From positions 62,001-126,000 of the forward strand of contig NC_083395.1 in NCBI RefSeq assembly GCF_030864355.1: 64,000 nucleotides of DNA. The letters are read 5' to 3'. Source of the stretch: Cutaneotrichosporon cavernicola. Lineage: Eukaryota; Basidiomycota; Tremellomycetes; Trichosporonales; Trichosporonaceae. Positions 33,723 through 44,612 of this stretch are shown piece after piece. Within the stretch, counting starts at the first letter, position 1; every line of letters begins with the position of its first letter. The position numbers and the translations under genes were made by a program. Under the pieces are notes generated by a model that ran no database searches, had not been told where the DNA came from, and was given only the letters and a program-made list of their open reading frames with translations.

Positions 33723-33876
33723 TGAACAGCGCTATGGCTGGGTGGGTGAAATTTCAATGGCATAAGGTGGGAGAAATGGCAAAATCAACGATTGTAGCCA
33801 GTATAACCCTCTTCAGATTCTAGTATGAACAGCGCTGGCACCTTGACTCTTGATTATGAGTTGACAGCGCTGTTCA
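33723..33876. mobile_element. MITE-like inverted-repeat element, copy 1
   Basis: The 11-mer TGAACAGCGCT at 33,723-33,733 is repeated inverted at 33,866-33,876 and again in direct orientation at 33,826-33,836. The outer pair defines a 154-base element with no coding capacity. The trinucleotide ATC flanks both ends and may be a target duplication. A diverged relative in reverse orientation lies near 54,985-55,133. The structure is that of a miniature inverted-repeat transposable element; the family is not known to me. Confidence 0.6.
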
Positions 33877-34056
33877 ATCCGTTGCCTCACCACCCCACCC
33901 CACTACCACCACCCATCCCACCCCATGCATCCGCTCCACCCCGCCCTCCGTCCGCCATAAACTCCGCCATGACCCACAGAACATGCATCTCCTGCTATGG
34001 GCTTGACTTTGAGATGTCCATATCCAGATCCTAAGACTTGGAGACCCCATACTTTC

Positions 34057-34113
34057 CATATCCAGAGCCGCATTATCCAGAGCCGCATTATCCAGAGCCG
34101 CATTATCCAGAGC
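34057..34113. repeat. 15-base tandem repeat
   Basis: The unit ATTATCCAGAGCCGC is repeated almost perfectly three to four times. The first unit differs by one base and the last is partial. It is non-coding. Confidence 0.9.
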
Positions 34114-34306
34114 CAGCCTCTCCTGGACCCCTGCTCCGCCGCAACTGCCCATGTCTGGTCAGACCCATCCGTGACGGGGGATATAGCTAATTGACCCAAC
34201 ACTGACTCGGCGATCAGCGAGCGATACGGCACAGGCCATTCTCTTGCTCTCTCCGTGCTACCCGCAACCTCACCAGTCTCAGCAAAGGCTCCCCATTACC
34301 TCTCCC

Positions 34307-34370
34307 TCTCCCTGCCCATCCCCTCCTACTCCCTGCCCATCCCCTCCTACTCCCTGCCCATCCCCTCCCA
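34307..34370. repeat. 21-base tandem repeat
   Basis: The unit CCTGCCCATCCCCTCCTACTC is present nearly three times within a longer pyrimidine-rich tract. Confidence 0.9.
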
Positions 34371-34788
34371 CTCCTCCCCTACCACTCCTCCCCACCCCAC
34401 CCCATCCCTCCCACTCCTCCCCATCCCCTCCAACTCCTCCCCACTCAATCATGCACCCCAGTTGAAACACCAATCGCGGAATGCGGCGCAGGCCACGTGC
34501 GCCACCCGTGCCACTCCGACTCCACCCGACACTTGGCGCGTCAACATGCCGGCCTACCTCGGTTAAAATTTCGCCCAGCGCGTCAGAGTACGACGCGGGT
34601 GAGTCGCCCGTGCGTACCAACGGTACGCAAACTGTAAACTAACTCAAGAGTGATGAGGTGATGCGTGAGGTCAGCCACAAAACATGTCCTGTCGTGTCGT
34701 CGTGTCGTGTCGAGTCGAGTCGACATACTGCGTGCTCCGCCTTGTCTAAGGTCTAAGCATACATCTAGAACAACATAAAACTCTGAGT

Positions 34789-35223
34789 CTACTCCTGGGC
34801 GGCACGGGCAGCGGCAACGGCAGCCTTGCGCTCCTCCCACCACTTGGGGTGGACGGTCATGAACTTGGTGTTCTGGTCCTGCTTGATCTGCTCCCAAGGG
34901 CGCCAGTCGCCACCACGGTTCCAGACGACCTCGGAGCCCTGGCTCAGGCGGACGAGGTAGTACCCGGCGCCAACAACAGCACCACCGACGACGCTGAGGG
35001 GTCAGCTTGGTGTCCAGCGAGCCCGACGGAGCGGTAGGAAAGGCGAGACAACACAAAGACAAGGAAAACTCACGCAATGATGGGGTAGGTCTCGACGGGG
35101 ACGAACTTGGCAAAGTTGGAGCGGGGAGACTGGGATTAGTACTTGTTCGTGGTCGAGGGCCAAGGGTGGTGATGGTCTGGCATTTGCCAGTTGCCATCAG
35201 CGCAAGTGCGCTAGACTCACCAT
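34789..35223 (-). CDS. NDUFA4-like (B12D/MLRQ) protein
   Basis: Predicted exons on the minus strand are 35223-35221, 35129-35074 and 34993-34789, giving 87 residues. The first coding exon is only the ATG, directly followed by a GTGAGT donor; the 91-base intron ends TACTAATCCCAG, and translation continues MSPRSNFAKFVPVETYPIIA. The helix VVGGAVVGAGYYLVRLSQG and the following VVWNRGGDWRPWEQI match the NDUFA4/B12D family of small inner-membrane proteins linked to complex I or cytochrome oxidase. The C-terminal 30 residues (KFMTVHPKWWEERKAAVAAARAAQE) go beyond the core domain. Phases fit exactly, and no alternative start in frame exists inside exon 2, which supports the one-codon exon. Confidence 0.85.
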
Positions 35224-37310
35224 TTTGGGCGGGTTTTGGTTTTGTTGGTTTTGTTGGTTTTGGCAGAGCTGGAGATGGGGGACTCCAACACGTCAGTCTT
35301 ATAAGCCAGTCTGATGCTTGTACCCAAGCAAGACTCGTTACTGGTTGCCTCATGAAAAATCACGTGATTAGTACGGCTTTAGACGGTCGCCCGCACCGCG
35401 CACCGTGCACCGCACACCGCCCGAAGGCGGAAATTTGACCCGGCGCACTAGGCCCGACTTTCCGGCCAAGATGCCCGGCCGGACGGTGACCGGAAGTACC
35501 AACCGGCACGGCTGGCGTGCTCCCTCTCCTCCTCCCCTCCCCAGAGTCCCCTTCCCCAGAGACCTTCTCCTACGACAAAGACAGGGCCAGGGTCGCCGCT
35601 CAGGCTCAGACCGCTCAGCCGCCGGCTGTAGGTTGTTGTGGGGGTGGGGACGTCGGGTAACGTATCAAACTTTCAACTGAGGAGAGCCCGTGTGGCCCCA
35701 CCGTTGCTATGTCGGAGCCAAGATTGACTCGGCGGCGGTTCGGTGGGGAGCTCGGGGCGGGGAGGGGAGGCAGATTTTCACGCCGGCGGGTCGTGATGGG
35801 ATGTGGAGTGGAGTGGAGTGGGTCCCCACCCCATCCTGCTTTGGGATTCCTCAATGGAGTGATGCGATTGGTGTAGATGGCTCATCAAGTGGGTACCCAG
35901 TCTCATGTCGCGACGATCGCTATGATCGCTGGATAGGGTATCTCGGCCTCTCGTCTCGAGGAACCGCCGAGCTCGCCAGCCCAAGTTCGAGCTCGAGATC
36001 GAGCTCGCTTCGCCAACGCCGTCCCTCTATCTCCCCAGCCTCAAGCCCCGGCCCTGGAGGACTCGGACCCGGATCCACCTGGCCCTCCGGAGTGCAAAAT
36101 TGCTCCGCGCTCGGAGCTCGGAACTCTAAGCTCGGGCTTGCCCCGCTCGGTGTAGCCGTAGAGCTGCGTGAAGAGCTGCGTGAGTCGTAGCTCCAAATCG
36201 AATGACTGCCGTTGTTCAGCCCGGGCCATCGCTCCAGGCCCATCCTCCTATCGTTCCACCCCCCCACCCACCCCCACCCGCGTAGTCACCAACTCCGCGG
36301 CCTCGGACCTCGGACCTGACTGCCTGACGCAATGCCGACCTCGGAGTGTGAGCATTCGGCTCACATTAGCCGTACGCCGGGCTGGATGGTGGTTGATGCT
36401 TGCGGATGATTGCTGATGCTTGCCGGGAATGCCACGCTCAGACCACGAGTGCCATCTGAGGTTCACGCGATCTGCCTTAGAGTACGCAATCTGTCTTGCT
36501 CTAGCTTGGATGTGCAAACGTTGAAGTGCCATCGACAAAGCTGGGTCCATATCAAGTCGTTGCGATGCGCAATAGGCCGTGAATCTGTCCATGACGGCAG
36601 AAAATGTTCCCCCTAACCGCCCGGGTTGAGCTGTAGACTGTTGGTCGTGCCACAGAGGTTGGCCTTGGTCGGTTCCGTTACCGGTGCAGGCCATCATATG
36701 GTACTCGAGCCGACGCAGAATGCGCGCAGTTCGGATTGCGATGGTAGCTGTCCACGCCGCGTTGTCTTCCGTTGATCGTGTGACGCTTCTTCATTGGACA
36801 TCTGGAGAGGGTAGGAAACTGGGGTATCTCCCAGCGGCCAACCAACATCTCGAGGAAGGGTGGACTCGGCGGTCTGCGGGTTGTCGATGAAGGGTTGTCT
36901 GCGTTGTCAGGCGCCGTCCGACCGCTTGAGATGATTGGGACCAGCGTGGCTTCGTGCGTGAGCGATCATTGCACCTGGCGATCTCGCCGCTCGGGTCCGC
37001 GGCCTCCTGATGGCTTCCACTAGTACGTTGGCAAGACAGTCACTGACAGGAGAGGAAAACGCCAGAATAGATGGTGAGGTGGCCATGGAAGTGGCCTCTA
37101 GGAATGAGTAATAGGAGCCGAGTCGTGGGGATTGGAATCGACGGCGGGAATGTCACAAGACGCTCCAGACATCCCATACGCAGACCAACCATATGCTCGA
37201 GTTGTTTGACCTTCCCCCAACGGACCTGGCGTGTTACTGTGTTAGTAGGTTAGCCATCACAATCTCCAGCACTCGCATGTACATGTATACACATCTATCA
37301 CCGCTCCCCG
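35224..37310. other. Intergenic region, 2.1 kb
   Basis: No gene can be supported. The left part is the promoter side of the NDUFA4-like gene, the right part is the 3' flank of LRP1. Around 35,960-36,130 the words GAGCTCG and CTCGAG recur often and form a near-palindrome at 35,988-36,009. A cytosine-rich tract lies at 36,257-36,281. Confidence 0.45.
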
Positions 37311-38235
37311 CTATGCGCACATCAGGTCCTCGGCGCGCTTCCGCTTCGACCGCCTAGACGGGGCGTCGACGCGCGCTTCAGCAGGCTCAGGCACCATGCT
37401 GTCGACTTCGTCGTCGACCTCAGCGAGGAGTGCGGCCGCCTCGTCCTCTGAATCACCTATTGGCTCTTCGTGCTCCTCATCCACTTCCATCCCCTCCTCC
37501 TCGTCTTTCTCCTCGTCTTCCTCCTCCTTCTCCTCTTCCTCCTCCTCCTCCTCCTCCTCGTCTTCCTCCTCCTCGCCATCACTCAGGCGCTCCCCCTCGG
37601 CCGCGACGTGACGGAACCGGTTGGCGCGGGTCGCCCGACTTTCGCCCTCCTGGCGCTCACGGATAGCTGCCTCGGCCTGTCGCCGCGCCATGGCCGCGTT
37701 CGAGCTGGCCGGTGCCCCAATCGAGTGGGTGATGAAGCGCTTGGCAGCGTCCTTGTCGATGCGGTTGCGGGCTGCTGTGAGTGGGAGCCGCTTGGAAAAA
37801 GAGGCTCGTTGGGAGGTGGTTGGTGGGTTGGGGAAGGTAGCAGACACTCACTCTTCGGCTTGGTACCATCCTCAGCATCGCGGACTTTGTCATAATACCC
37901 CTTAACGCGCTCCTGCTATCAGCTACTCCAACCACCATGTTGACTCACAAGCTCCTTGGCAACCCCATGGTTGTCAGGCTCGATCCCGCGCATGCGGAGG
38001 TACACTGGGGTTAGCACTCCTTTATGGAAACACTCCTTCGCGGCAAGGTGGACTCACTCCACACGAGGTTGTTAACGGTATACGCAAGTAGCACGTCCAA
38101 CTTGGCCCGCTCGATCGAGCCTAGAGCTTCACGGGTTTCAGTTAGGGGTCGCGCAAGGAGGGGAACCAAGGCCGCCTCGATTGTGTCGAGGGAGACATTG
38201 AAGTCCCGGAGGGTTGCGACTGGGTCGGCGTCCAT
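37311..38235 (-). CDS. LRP1: Exosome cofactor LRP1/Rrp47 (C1D family)
   Basis: Predicted exons on the minus strand are 38235-38058, 38004-37949, 37912-37852 and 37771-37311, giving about 251 residues. The Sas10/C1D domain is spread over the first exons: LDTIEAALVPLLARPLTE, IERAKLDVLLAYTVNNLVW, MYLRMRGIEPDNHGVAKEL, ERVKGYYDKVRDAEDG and RIDKDAAKRFITHSI. Rrp47/Lrp1 binds the nuclear exosome nuclease Rrp6 and acts in rRNA, snoRNA and other RNA 3' processing. The C-terminal half contains a long acidic run (mostly Glu) and ends with a basic patch SRRSKRKRAEDL, likely a nuclear signal or RNA contact. The last acceptor may be three bases farther upstream (37774), which would add one residue. Confidence 0.9.
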
Positions 38236-38938
38236 GATGGCGGGTGGGGGGAAGGAAGGTGGTGATAATGGTGAGGGAGAGGAAGCCCGCTCAACCGAGG
38301 AAGGTGACGTAGAGAGTACTCAGTTGGAGGAGAAGAAAGGACGAGTACGACTCGATACAGCGAGGCCGGAGAAGGTGGGTAACCCAAGGAGATGTGTAGC
38401 TGGCGATGGGCCACTGAATCACTCGACGGGGAAACGGTGATCAGAGAAAGATGGAGAGTAGACGCAATGTTCCTCTCTGATAGGAAGCGGGGGAAGACGG
38501 CGTTGGAGACGGGATGGTAGTGGCGAGGACGCAATGTGTATGCGATGAGAAGTTTGGGGGCAGGAAGAGTGGAGGGTGGAGGTCAGAGTGGAGGTCGTCG
38601 CTGACGAAAGTTTTGGTGAGGAGGGGCAGACGCGCAGGCAGACGGTCGGCCGCGTCCGAGTGGGCAGGTTGGTCGATCCAGGGTCCACACATGCCCCTCA
38701 CACGACTGTACGACTGAATTGTCAACAACGCGCCTACAGTCTGCTCGCGCTACAGCCACACGTATGCATATGCGCCAGTACAACACCGGCCTACGGAATC
38801 TACGAGTACAAGCCTTGCGGCGGATCGGATGATCAGAGTTCGTGGCCACCAGGGCCACTGCAGCAGAGAAGGCAAATCGGATGCCAATCCCACCTTCACT
38901 CTTGCCCTGGCATAAGCGCGAGCTCCTGTCGCGGTGGA
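38236..38938. other. Intergenic, no supported gene
   Basis: This 703-base gap between two minus-strand genes contains the LRP1 promoter side. A possible short last exon of the gene at 38939-39969 may lie just inside its right edge (about 38,890). Confidence 0.4.
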
Positions 38939-39969
38939 TCAAGACGCACGTTGCACCTGGCCGCAGTCTGTGCACACAGCCCACAGGCTACGCCCGCCCG
39001 AGGCGTCGGGGTAGTCGCTCATCTTAAGCTTTGGGATGGAAGTGCAGTGCGGCCCGTGCTGGCTGCGCGCGAGGTCGACGGGCGTCGCGTCGTCACCGAG
39101 TGGAGCGGAGGGTGCCGGCTGCATGAGGCCCATCGAGGTCGGTGGTCCGAGGTTGGTGGCGTAGGACTGTGCCGACCACGCCGTCTGTGGCACCGAAGGG
39201 TAAATGTCGAGGTTGGGGTAGCCCTTGTAGTCTGAGTCGTCGCTCATCTCATCCTCGTCGGCGCCGGGGCCGAACATGAAGCCCGCCGAGCCGCCCTCAG
39301 AATAGCTGTACTGTGGGGGCTGGCGGGTGAGCTCGGCGTCATCCATCTCAAAGTCCATGTCGTGGTCCATGACGTCGGACGCAGAGGCCGAGGTCGAGGC
39401 GTCGGCGACGAGGTCGGGCATGTTGATGGGGAAGGCGAAGCCACCAGGGCCTTCAACGGAAGGGGGAAGGGTGCGGACGTGCTGTGTGTGAGTGTTGCTT
39501 CATGGTTGGATGGAGGTGATGGCGGGCGCAGGGAAATTGGCAGAATTTGGAAGCCGAGGCAGGATTGGGCGCATCCGAACATTCGCTTCTCTTCGGAAGC
39601 ATCGGAGGAGCAGTCACCGGCGTCACCAGAGGAAAATTGGCCAGATAACCACTCTGCAGCATTGTCGCAACGGACACAGTCACGTCAACAACAGACAGCA
39701 GACATGACGTTGCCATGACCAGCCATGACCAGCCATGACCAGCCACCACACTGTTCAACCCATGGGACATGGGTCCCTGGTTTCCTCATTCCCTTAACGC
39801 GTCTGGTTCTGGCTCTACTCACTTTGGTAGCATCGAGGCCCACAACTTCCTCATGGTCGGGCTCGTCGTCAAACGAGCGCTTGCGCTTGGGCTTGGACGA
39901 CATGCTTGCGACGGGCTGCTGGAGTTGCTGCTGCGGTTGGGCGGGCTGGAAGGGTGCAAAGGTGCTCAT
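38939..39969 (-). CDS. Unrecognised protein with C-terminal CxxC
   Basis: Predicted exons on the minus strand are 39969-39823 and 39481-38939, giving 229 residues. I do not recognise the family. The first exon is Gln/Pro-rich and carries a basic KPKRKR patch (likely nuclear signal). The second exon is acidic, with DVMDHDMDFEMDDAEL and DEDEMSDDSDYKGYPNLDIY, then a Pro-rich part, and ends with SLWAVCTDCGQVQ, which has a single CxxC. The intron is 341 bases long. The reading may continue through a GTGCGT donor after GQVQ into a tiny last exon, so the C-terminus is uncertain. A nuclear role is suggested only by the basic and acidic patches. Confidence 0.6.
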
Positions 39970-41135
39970 AGCAGGGTGGGTGATCGCAGAGCACATACGG
40001 CGCGCAGAGCAGGCGGGACAGCGGCAGAGGCCGATAGAGGTGTGGGGATGGGTGGTGGGGTGGGAGGGTGGGAAGGTGGTTGGGAAGGACGTGGTTGTGG
40101 TTCCTATGGTGGTGGGTGGAGGTTGAAATGTGGTGGGTTGGGTTTGGTGGTGGTTTGCAGGAGAAAGGTAAGAGGATGACGGAGGAAGGTTGGTTCAAGT
40201 AGTAGCAGGAGCAGTGGGAACAATGCAGCTGGCTAGCAGACTACGGTGCGACGGTGTAGTGTACAGTCGGATTTGGTGCTTGTTGTTGGGGGAAGGAGAA
40301 GGATGCCGGTGCCGTCCAAGGCACGGATGCACGGCTAATGATCGCGACGACGCGTTGTTTGACAGTGTCGCGAGATAGGACGAGTAGTATCGCGTTGTGG
40401 GCGTGTGGGCGTGGTGGCTGATGCCTTTGGATGAGAGAAGGATGAGAAAATGGTTAAATGTCAAATGTATTGATGTTGATGAGTTGAAATGATGAGAGAA
40501 GGAGAGATGAGATGAGGAGAGAAAGAGTCGAGAGATATCAGACGCCAATGTAAGAGGAAGAAATCAAGAGGGCAAACCAAGTAAGAGGCTGGTTTATGGG
40601 TTATTCAAATCACCTTTGGGATATTGGGATGACTAGGATCTTTTACTTTAGGCTGTAAGATCAAATTGCCCAGAGTAGAAGTGGATAGTGTGGGTGGCCG
40701 AGGTCTACATGTCTGCAGTAGTCTTCTGTTGGTTGACGCAACAACCACCCAATCCCCGCAACCCACAGTCAACGGAACCAGAATTATGTGGATGGAATAA
40801 TCGATTTGTGTCTCTATCAGGTGATGGAATCATATCAAATTGGCCGGAACTCGGACCCAGACAACCCTTTCAGGGTTCCCGATGACGTCCTCTTCAAAGT
40901 TCCCTGCGCTCCTCTGCTTTTATACGGTTCATACTACATCAGGAACAATATCTAGTCAGGGCCCCGAACAAGTAGGCACCCCAATTCCAGCCATCTACCT
41001 CTGGTCGGCTGCCTTTGACCGGCTCCTCGGCCGTAGCTTATATCTCAGGCCCTGGAACTTATCCTGAGATCGGATGACTACTCGGCCGCTCCGATGTGGC
41101 GCCCATCTCTTAGGTATTCCAAGCGGAATGTTTCC
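39970..41135. other. Intergenic region, 1.2 kb
   Basis: No gene seen. It holds the promoter side of the gene at 38939-39969 and the 3' flank of the CSL gene. The stretch 40,420-40,690 is AT-rich. Confidence 0.5.
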
Positions 41136-44073
41136 TTATACGGCCAATGTGGCAGCCACCAATGTAAGCGCAGCCGTCTGCACAATCCGGATCCCTGTTT
41201 CCGCAATATGTAAGCAAAAGCGCCCAATCATAGCCAGAGCAAAAACTCACCTGCTCCCACCGACTCGGAGACGGGCAAACTCGGTCCCCGCTCTAGACTC
41301 CAGCCGATGCCGTTGCCCACGCCGTCCGGACGAACCAAAAGCACAGGCAGGGCATTCTCCTCGGCGACAGTCTGCCTGGCTCGATGCATCGCAATCGTCG
41401 ACTCGGCCCATCCATGTTGCGGGCCCACCGGCAGCGGGGGACTGATGCTCGTGGAGGCAGTTGCAGCGGCGTTCCCGGCGTCGTTCAGTGTGGCATCCAG
41501 TTGGTTCAGGTTATCGACGCCAAACTCGCCCTGCGGTTCCAAGGCCATGTCGCCGTCGGGCTCAGCCGCCTTGTGGGCGTTGTGTAAGGCCTCTTGGATC
41601 GTGAGCTCGCCAGCACCGAGCCCGAGCCACGGGTCTTCGTGAGGTACGGCTGGAGGTTGAGGTTGCATGGCGCGGACGAGCTCCTCCATTGGCGGCAGGT
41701 GGACGGAGACGATGACGTGTGGGACGCTGTGGGGAAAGTTACTGCGCACAACAGGAGTGTCGTCGGGCAGAGAGGCTTCTTCAGCGCCGCCGCTGTATGG
41801 TATCGCGTCGAGCGACGAGTGCGGGTCAAAGTACTTCTCCTTAGGCGCAACTGAGCGCCACGTCGTAGCGCGCAGCGGGCCAATAGGGCCTAGATACACA
41901 TGAAGCGGAAGCGGCGCGCCCAACTCGTCCGGCACGAAGAAGTCGGACAACGTCAGCTGCAGGGTTGCTGGTGCACTAGCAGTGTTGATGATTGGATTAA
42001 CGAGAAGACGGGGCACGGGATCGAGCGAAGTGGTCGGTAGTGACCCGGGCTCCCCAAGACCGTTGAAGAACGTGTATGAGAAGCATCCTGGGGTGAGCTG
42101 TAAACCATACATTCGAACTCACCAACACTCGACAGCACCCAGCACATGCTGTCCTGCACCGTCTCAATGACAGACTGTATCCCCTGGTCGTCGACTGCGG
42201 CCCGCCGCTCGGCGGCCTTGAACATGAGGCCAGACGCGCTGACGCCCTGCTCCTCCTCCTCGATGACGGCGCGAGCCAGTGCGTGCCGTTTCGTCTTTCG
42301 CTTTTTGCGCGGCTGCTGTTCCGGCTCGGGTTCGGGGTCCTCCTCCTTTGCAGACACAGACTTGCGCAGCCGCGTTCGCGAGGTTTTGACTTCACCTGCA
42401 CCAGCCAACGCGCCTGGACTGGAGAGGTACCATCGCCGTGCGCCGGGCATGTCGTCCTCAAGGTTCTCCTTGACGCGCACAAGCCCAATTCGCTGCAACT
42501 CGCTGACGGGGTGCCCGACGTCGCTGCCGGCCAACACCTCGTTCTTGTCGACACGCACGAGGCGGAGGGGGTCACTGCGAACACCGCTCGTCACATCGAC
42601 GAGTCGGACGACCGAGCCGTAGGTGACAACGTCATCGGTCGCGTCAAGCTTGAAGCGTCCTCGCCGCTCGTCCTCGGGCGACGCGGCGCGCTGAACGACC
42701 TCGAAACGGAAGGGTGTCCACTTGGCTGCACGGGCCGTAAGTGTCGGCGAGTCTGTGTCGGCGCCGTCGAGGTTGAGGAGCTTGGTGCGGACTGTTTGCG
42801 CATTGACACGGACGAAGAGGGCGAATGGGTCGCTACTCGACAAACACGACGCCATGCTGCGTGCACGAGCGGTCTTCTGCGAAGGCTTGGACACGATCGT
42901 GAGTGGATTCGACACGAACGTCGCCCACGGCGCAGGCGGGAGGGCCTGTACAGGGAGCGCGTCCGGATGGGTGTTGGACAGCATGTCGTTGGGGAGAGTA
43001 TCGGTGTGCGTGAGGGTCGAGTGTGCCTCGAGTGTTTCACTTTGAGTGTTGAGCTGCGTCTCAAGAGTCTCGGGTTGCTCGTGTTGCGAATGCTCTTGCG
43101 CCGCCGCAACTGCAGCGTCGACATCGCTCTCGAGCACCTGGGGCAACACCATATCTGGGAACACGCTATTACTTCCTAACACGTGTCTCAACGCAGCCTC
43201 GTCGAGGGGAGCATCGGCATCGACGCTCTCAACCCCTTCCAAGAGATTGAGGGGCTGTCCGCCCTCGTCAACCTCAACTCCAGGCGCGCCAACACTCAAC
43301 TCGAGGCGAAACTCTTTACTCTTCCCCGTCTCCTCGCCAACCCACAGACCAGGGAAGGTGATCCCCTCCCCAACCTCCTCTCTCCCACGAATGCCAATCC
43401 GGCTGCGCTCCCAGGGCAGAGTACTCCCCCAACCTGCGCGGCTCGCTTGTGCACGGAGAGCGCGCGTCCGCCGCTCACGCTCGTCCTTTTTAGTTTCCCC
43501 AAAGTGGGGTTCGGACTGGGGGTCGGGATCGGCCAATCCAAACCTATGGCTCTGGGAAGAGAAACATACGCGACCAGGTTCGGCGTCCGTGTTGGGATGC
43601 GCACTAAGAGTGACGTACGTCATTAACGGCGCGAGAGGACCGCTAACCCGCAGCGTTGGAGGTGGTTGGATAATACTATAGTCAGCCAACCCAAACAAGT
43701 GCTCCGAGACTCACCGCCGCTCTTTGCCATAACTCTTCTGACCCGTCTTGGGATGCCATACCTCAACGGTACTGAACGTGTCGCGACCGCCCGCAAAGTG
43801 GTCGCGGAGGGTACTTTGGATGCGCGCCTGGCGCGGCGATGGTGCATCCTCCTTCTCCTCCTTCTCCTCCTCCTCCTTCTCTAACCGCCCTTGGTCTCCA
43901 TTGTGGTCATTCTCGAGTAGAATCTCGCCGCCATCTTGCTGGGCTTCAAAGGACGGTTCAAGACCCTCAGTAAAGTGGTTCCCGTCACCCTCGGAAAACG
44001 CGTATCCCCCATTACCAGAGATGGCATTGAGGAGCAGGTCGAGCGGGGTACTGCTGGTATCGTCGTCGGCCAT
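41136..44073 (-). CDS. CSL (LAG1/RBP-J) transcription factor
   Basis: Predicted exons on the minus strand are 44073-43715, 43675-42123, 42087-41251 and 41194-41136, giving 935 residues. The DNA-binding LAG1 domain starts with VEVWHPKTGQKSYGKERR (about 104-119) and PPPTLRVSG, is interrupted by a long acidic, low-complexity insertion, and resumes at LTIVSKPSQKTARARSMASC (from about residue 377) with FALFVRVNAQTVRTK and WTPFRFEVVQRA. The beta-trefoil part has VVTYGSVVRLVDVTSGVRSD. The last exon adds IRIVQTAALTLVAATLAV, the end of the C-terminal Ig-like domain. Fungal CSL proteins (Cbf11/Cbf12 in S. pombe) control adhesion and cell-cycle genes. A basic stretch RKKRKTKRHALARAV near the middle may be an extra nuclear signal. 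Class is certain; paralogue identity is not. Confidence 0.9.
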
Positions 44074-44331
44074 GGATGCCGCGTCTGTTGTTGTGATAAG
44101 TACTGGTGGTGACGTCTGGATTCTCCCACGATGGTTGTTCAGATGTTTCCCACGATGTCTCGAGTTGGAAAGGGAACGGTCACGTGGAGTTAATGGGGGA
44201 GGAGATAAAGAAACGTAGTGACGTGGGATTCTGTATCACTCCACTGGTCTGGTAGCCTCCACCTCCACAGAAGTGCGCGTGCCAAACTTTCGTTGCATCT
44301 CCCTTTCTGATCTCAACATCAACTCATTGAC

Positions 44332-44362
44332 CACAGATACAGATACCGATACAGATACAGAC
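44332..44362. repeat. Hexamer repeat (CAGATA-like)
   Basis: About five imperfect copies of ACAGAT in a row. Confidence 0.8.
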
Positions 44363-44485
44363 ACAGAGCATGCACGACATTGCGCGCGCGGCGGTGCATG
44401 ACGCCGGACTGACCTCTCCCCTCCCATCCCCCGTGCTCAGCACACTGGCCTTGCAACGCCTAAAGATGAGCACTGCTCTGTCTTG

Positions 44486-44612
44486 CCTCCTCTCTCTCTC
44501 CTTCTCTCCCCTCTCTCCTTCTCTCCCCTCTCTCCCTCTCCCTCTCTCCTTCTCTCCCCTCTCTCCCTCTCCCTCTCTCCCCTCTCTCCCTCTCCCTCTC
44601 CCTATTCCTCTC
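44486..44612. repeat. CT-rich simple repeat
   Basis: A long tract of CTCTCTCC and TCTCCCTCTCC words on the plus strand, with an internal duplication of about 40 bases. Confidence 0.85.

Larger units (their letters stand above)
33524..34788. other. Convergent intergenic region with repeats
   Basis: No gene is seen between the 3' ends of UBP2 and the NDUFA4-like gene. The interval holds an inverted-repeat element (33,723-33,876) and two tandem repeats, listed separately, plus a pyrimidine-rich tract at 34,290-34,450. Confidence 0.6.
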
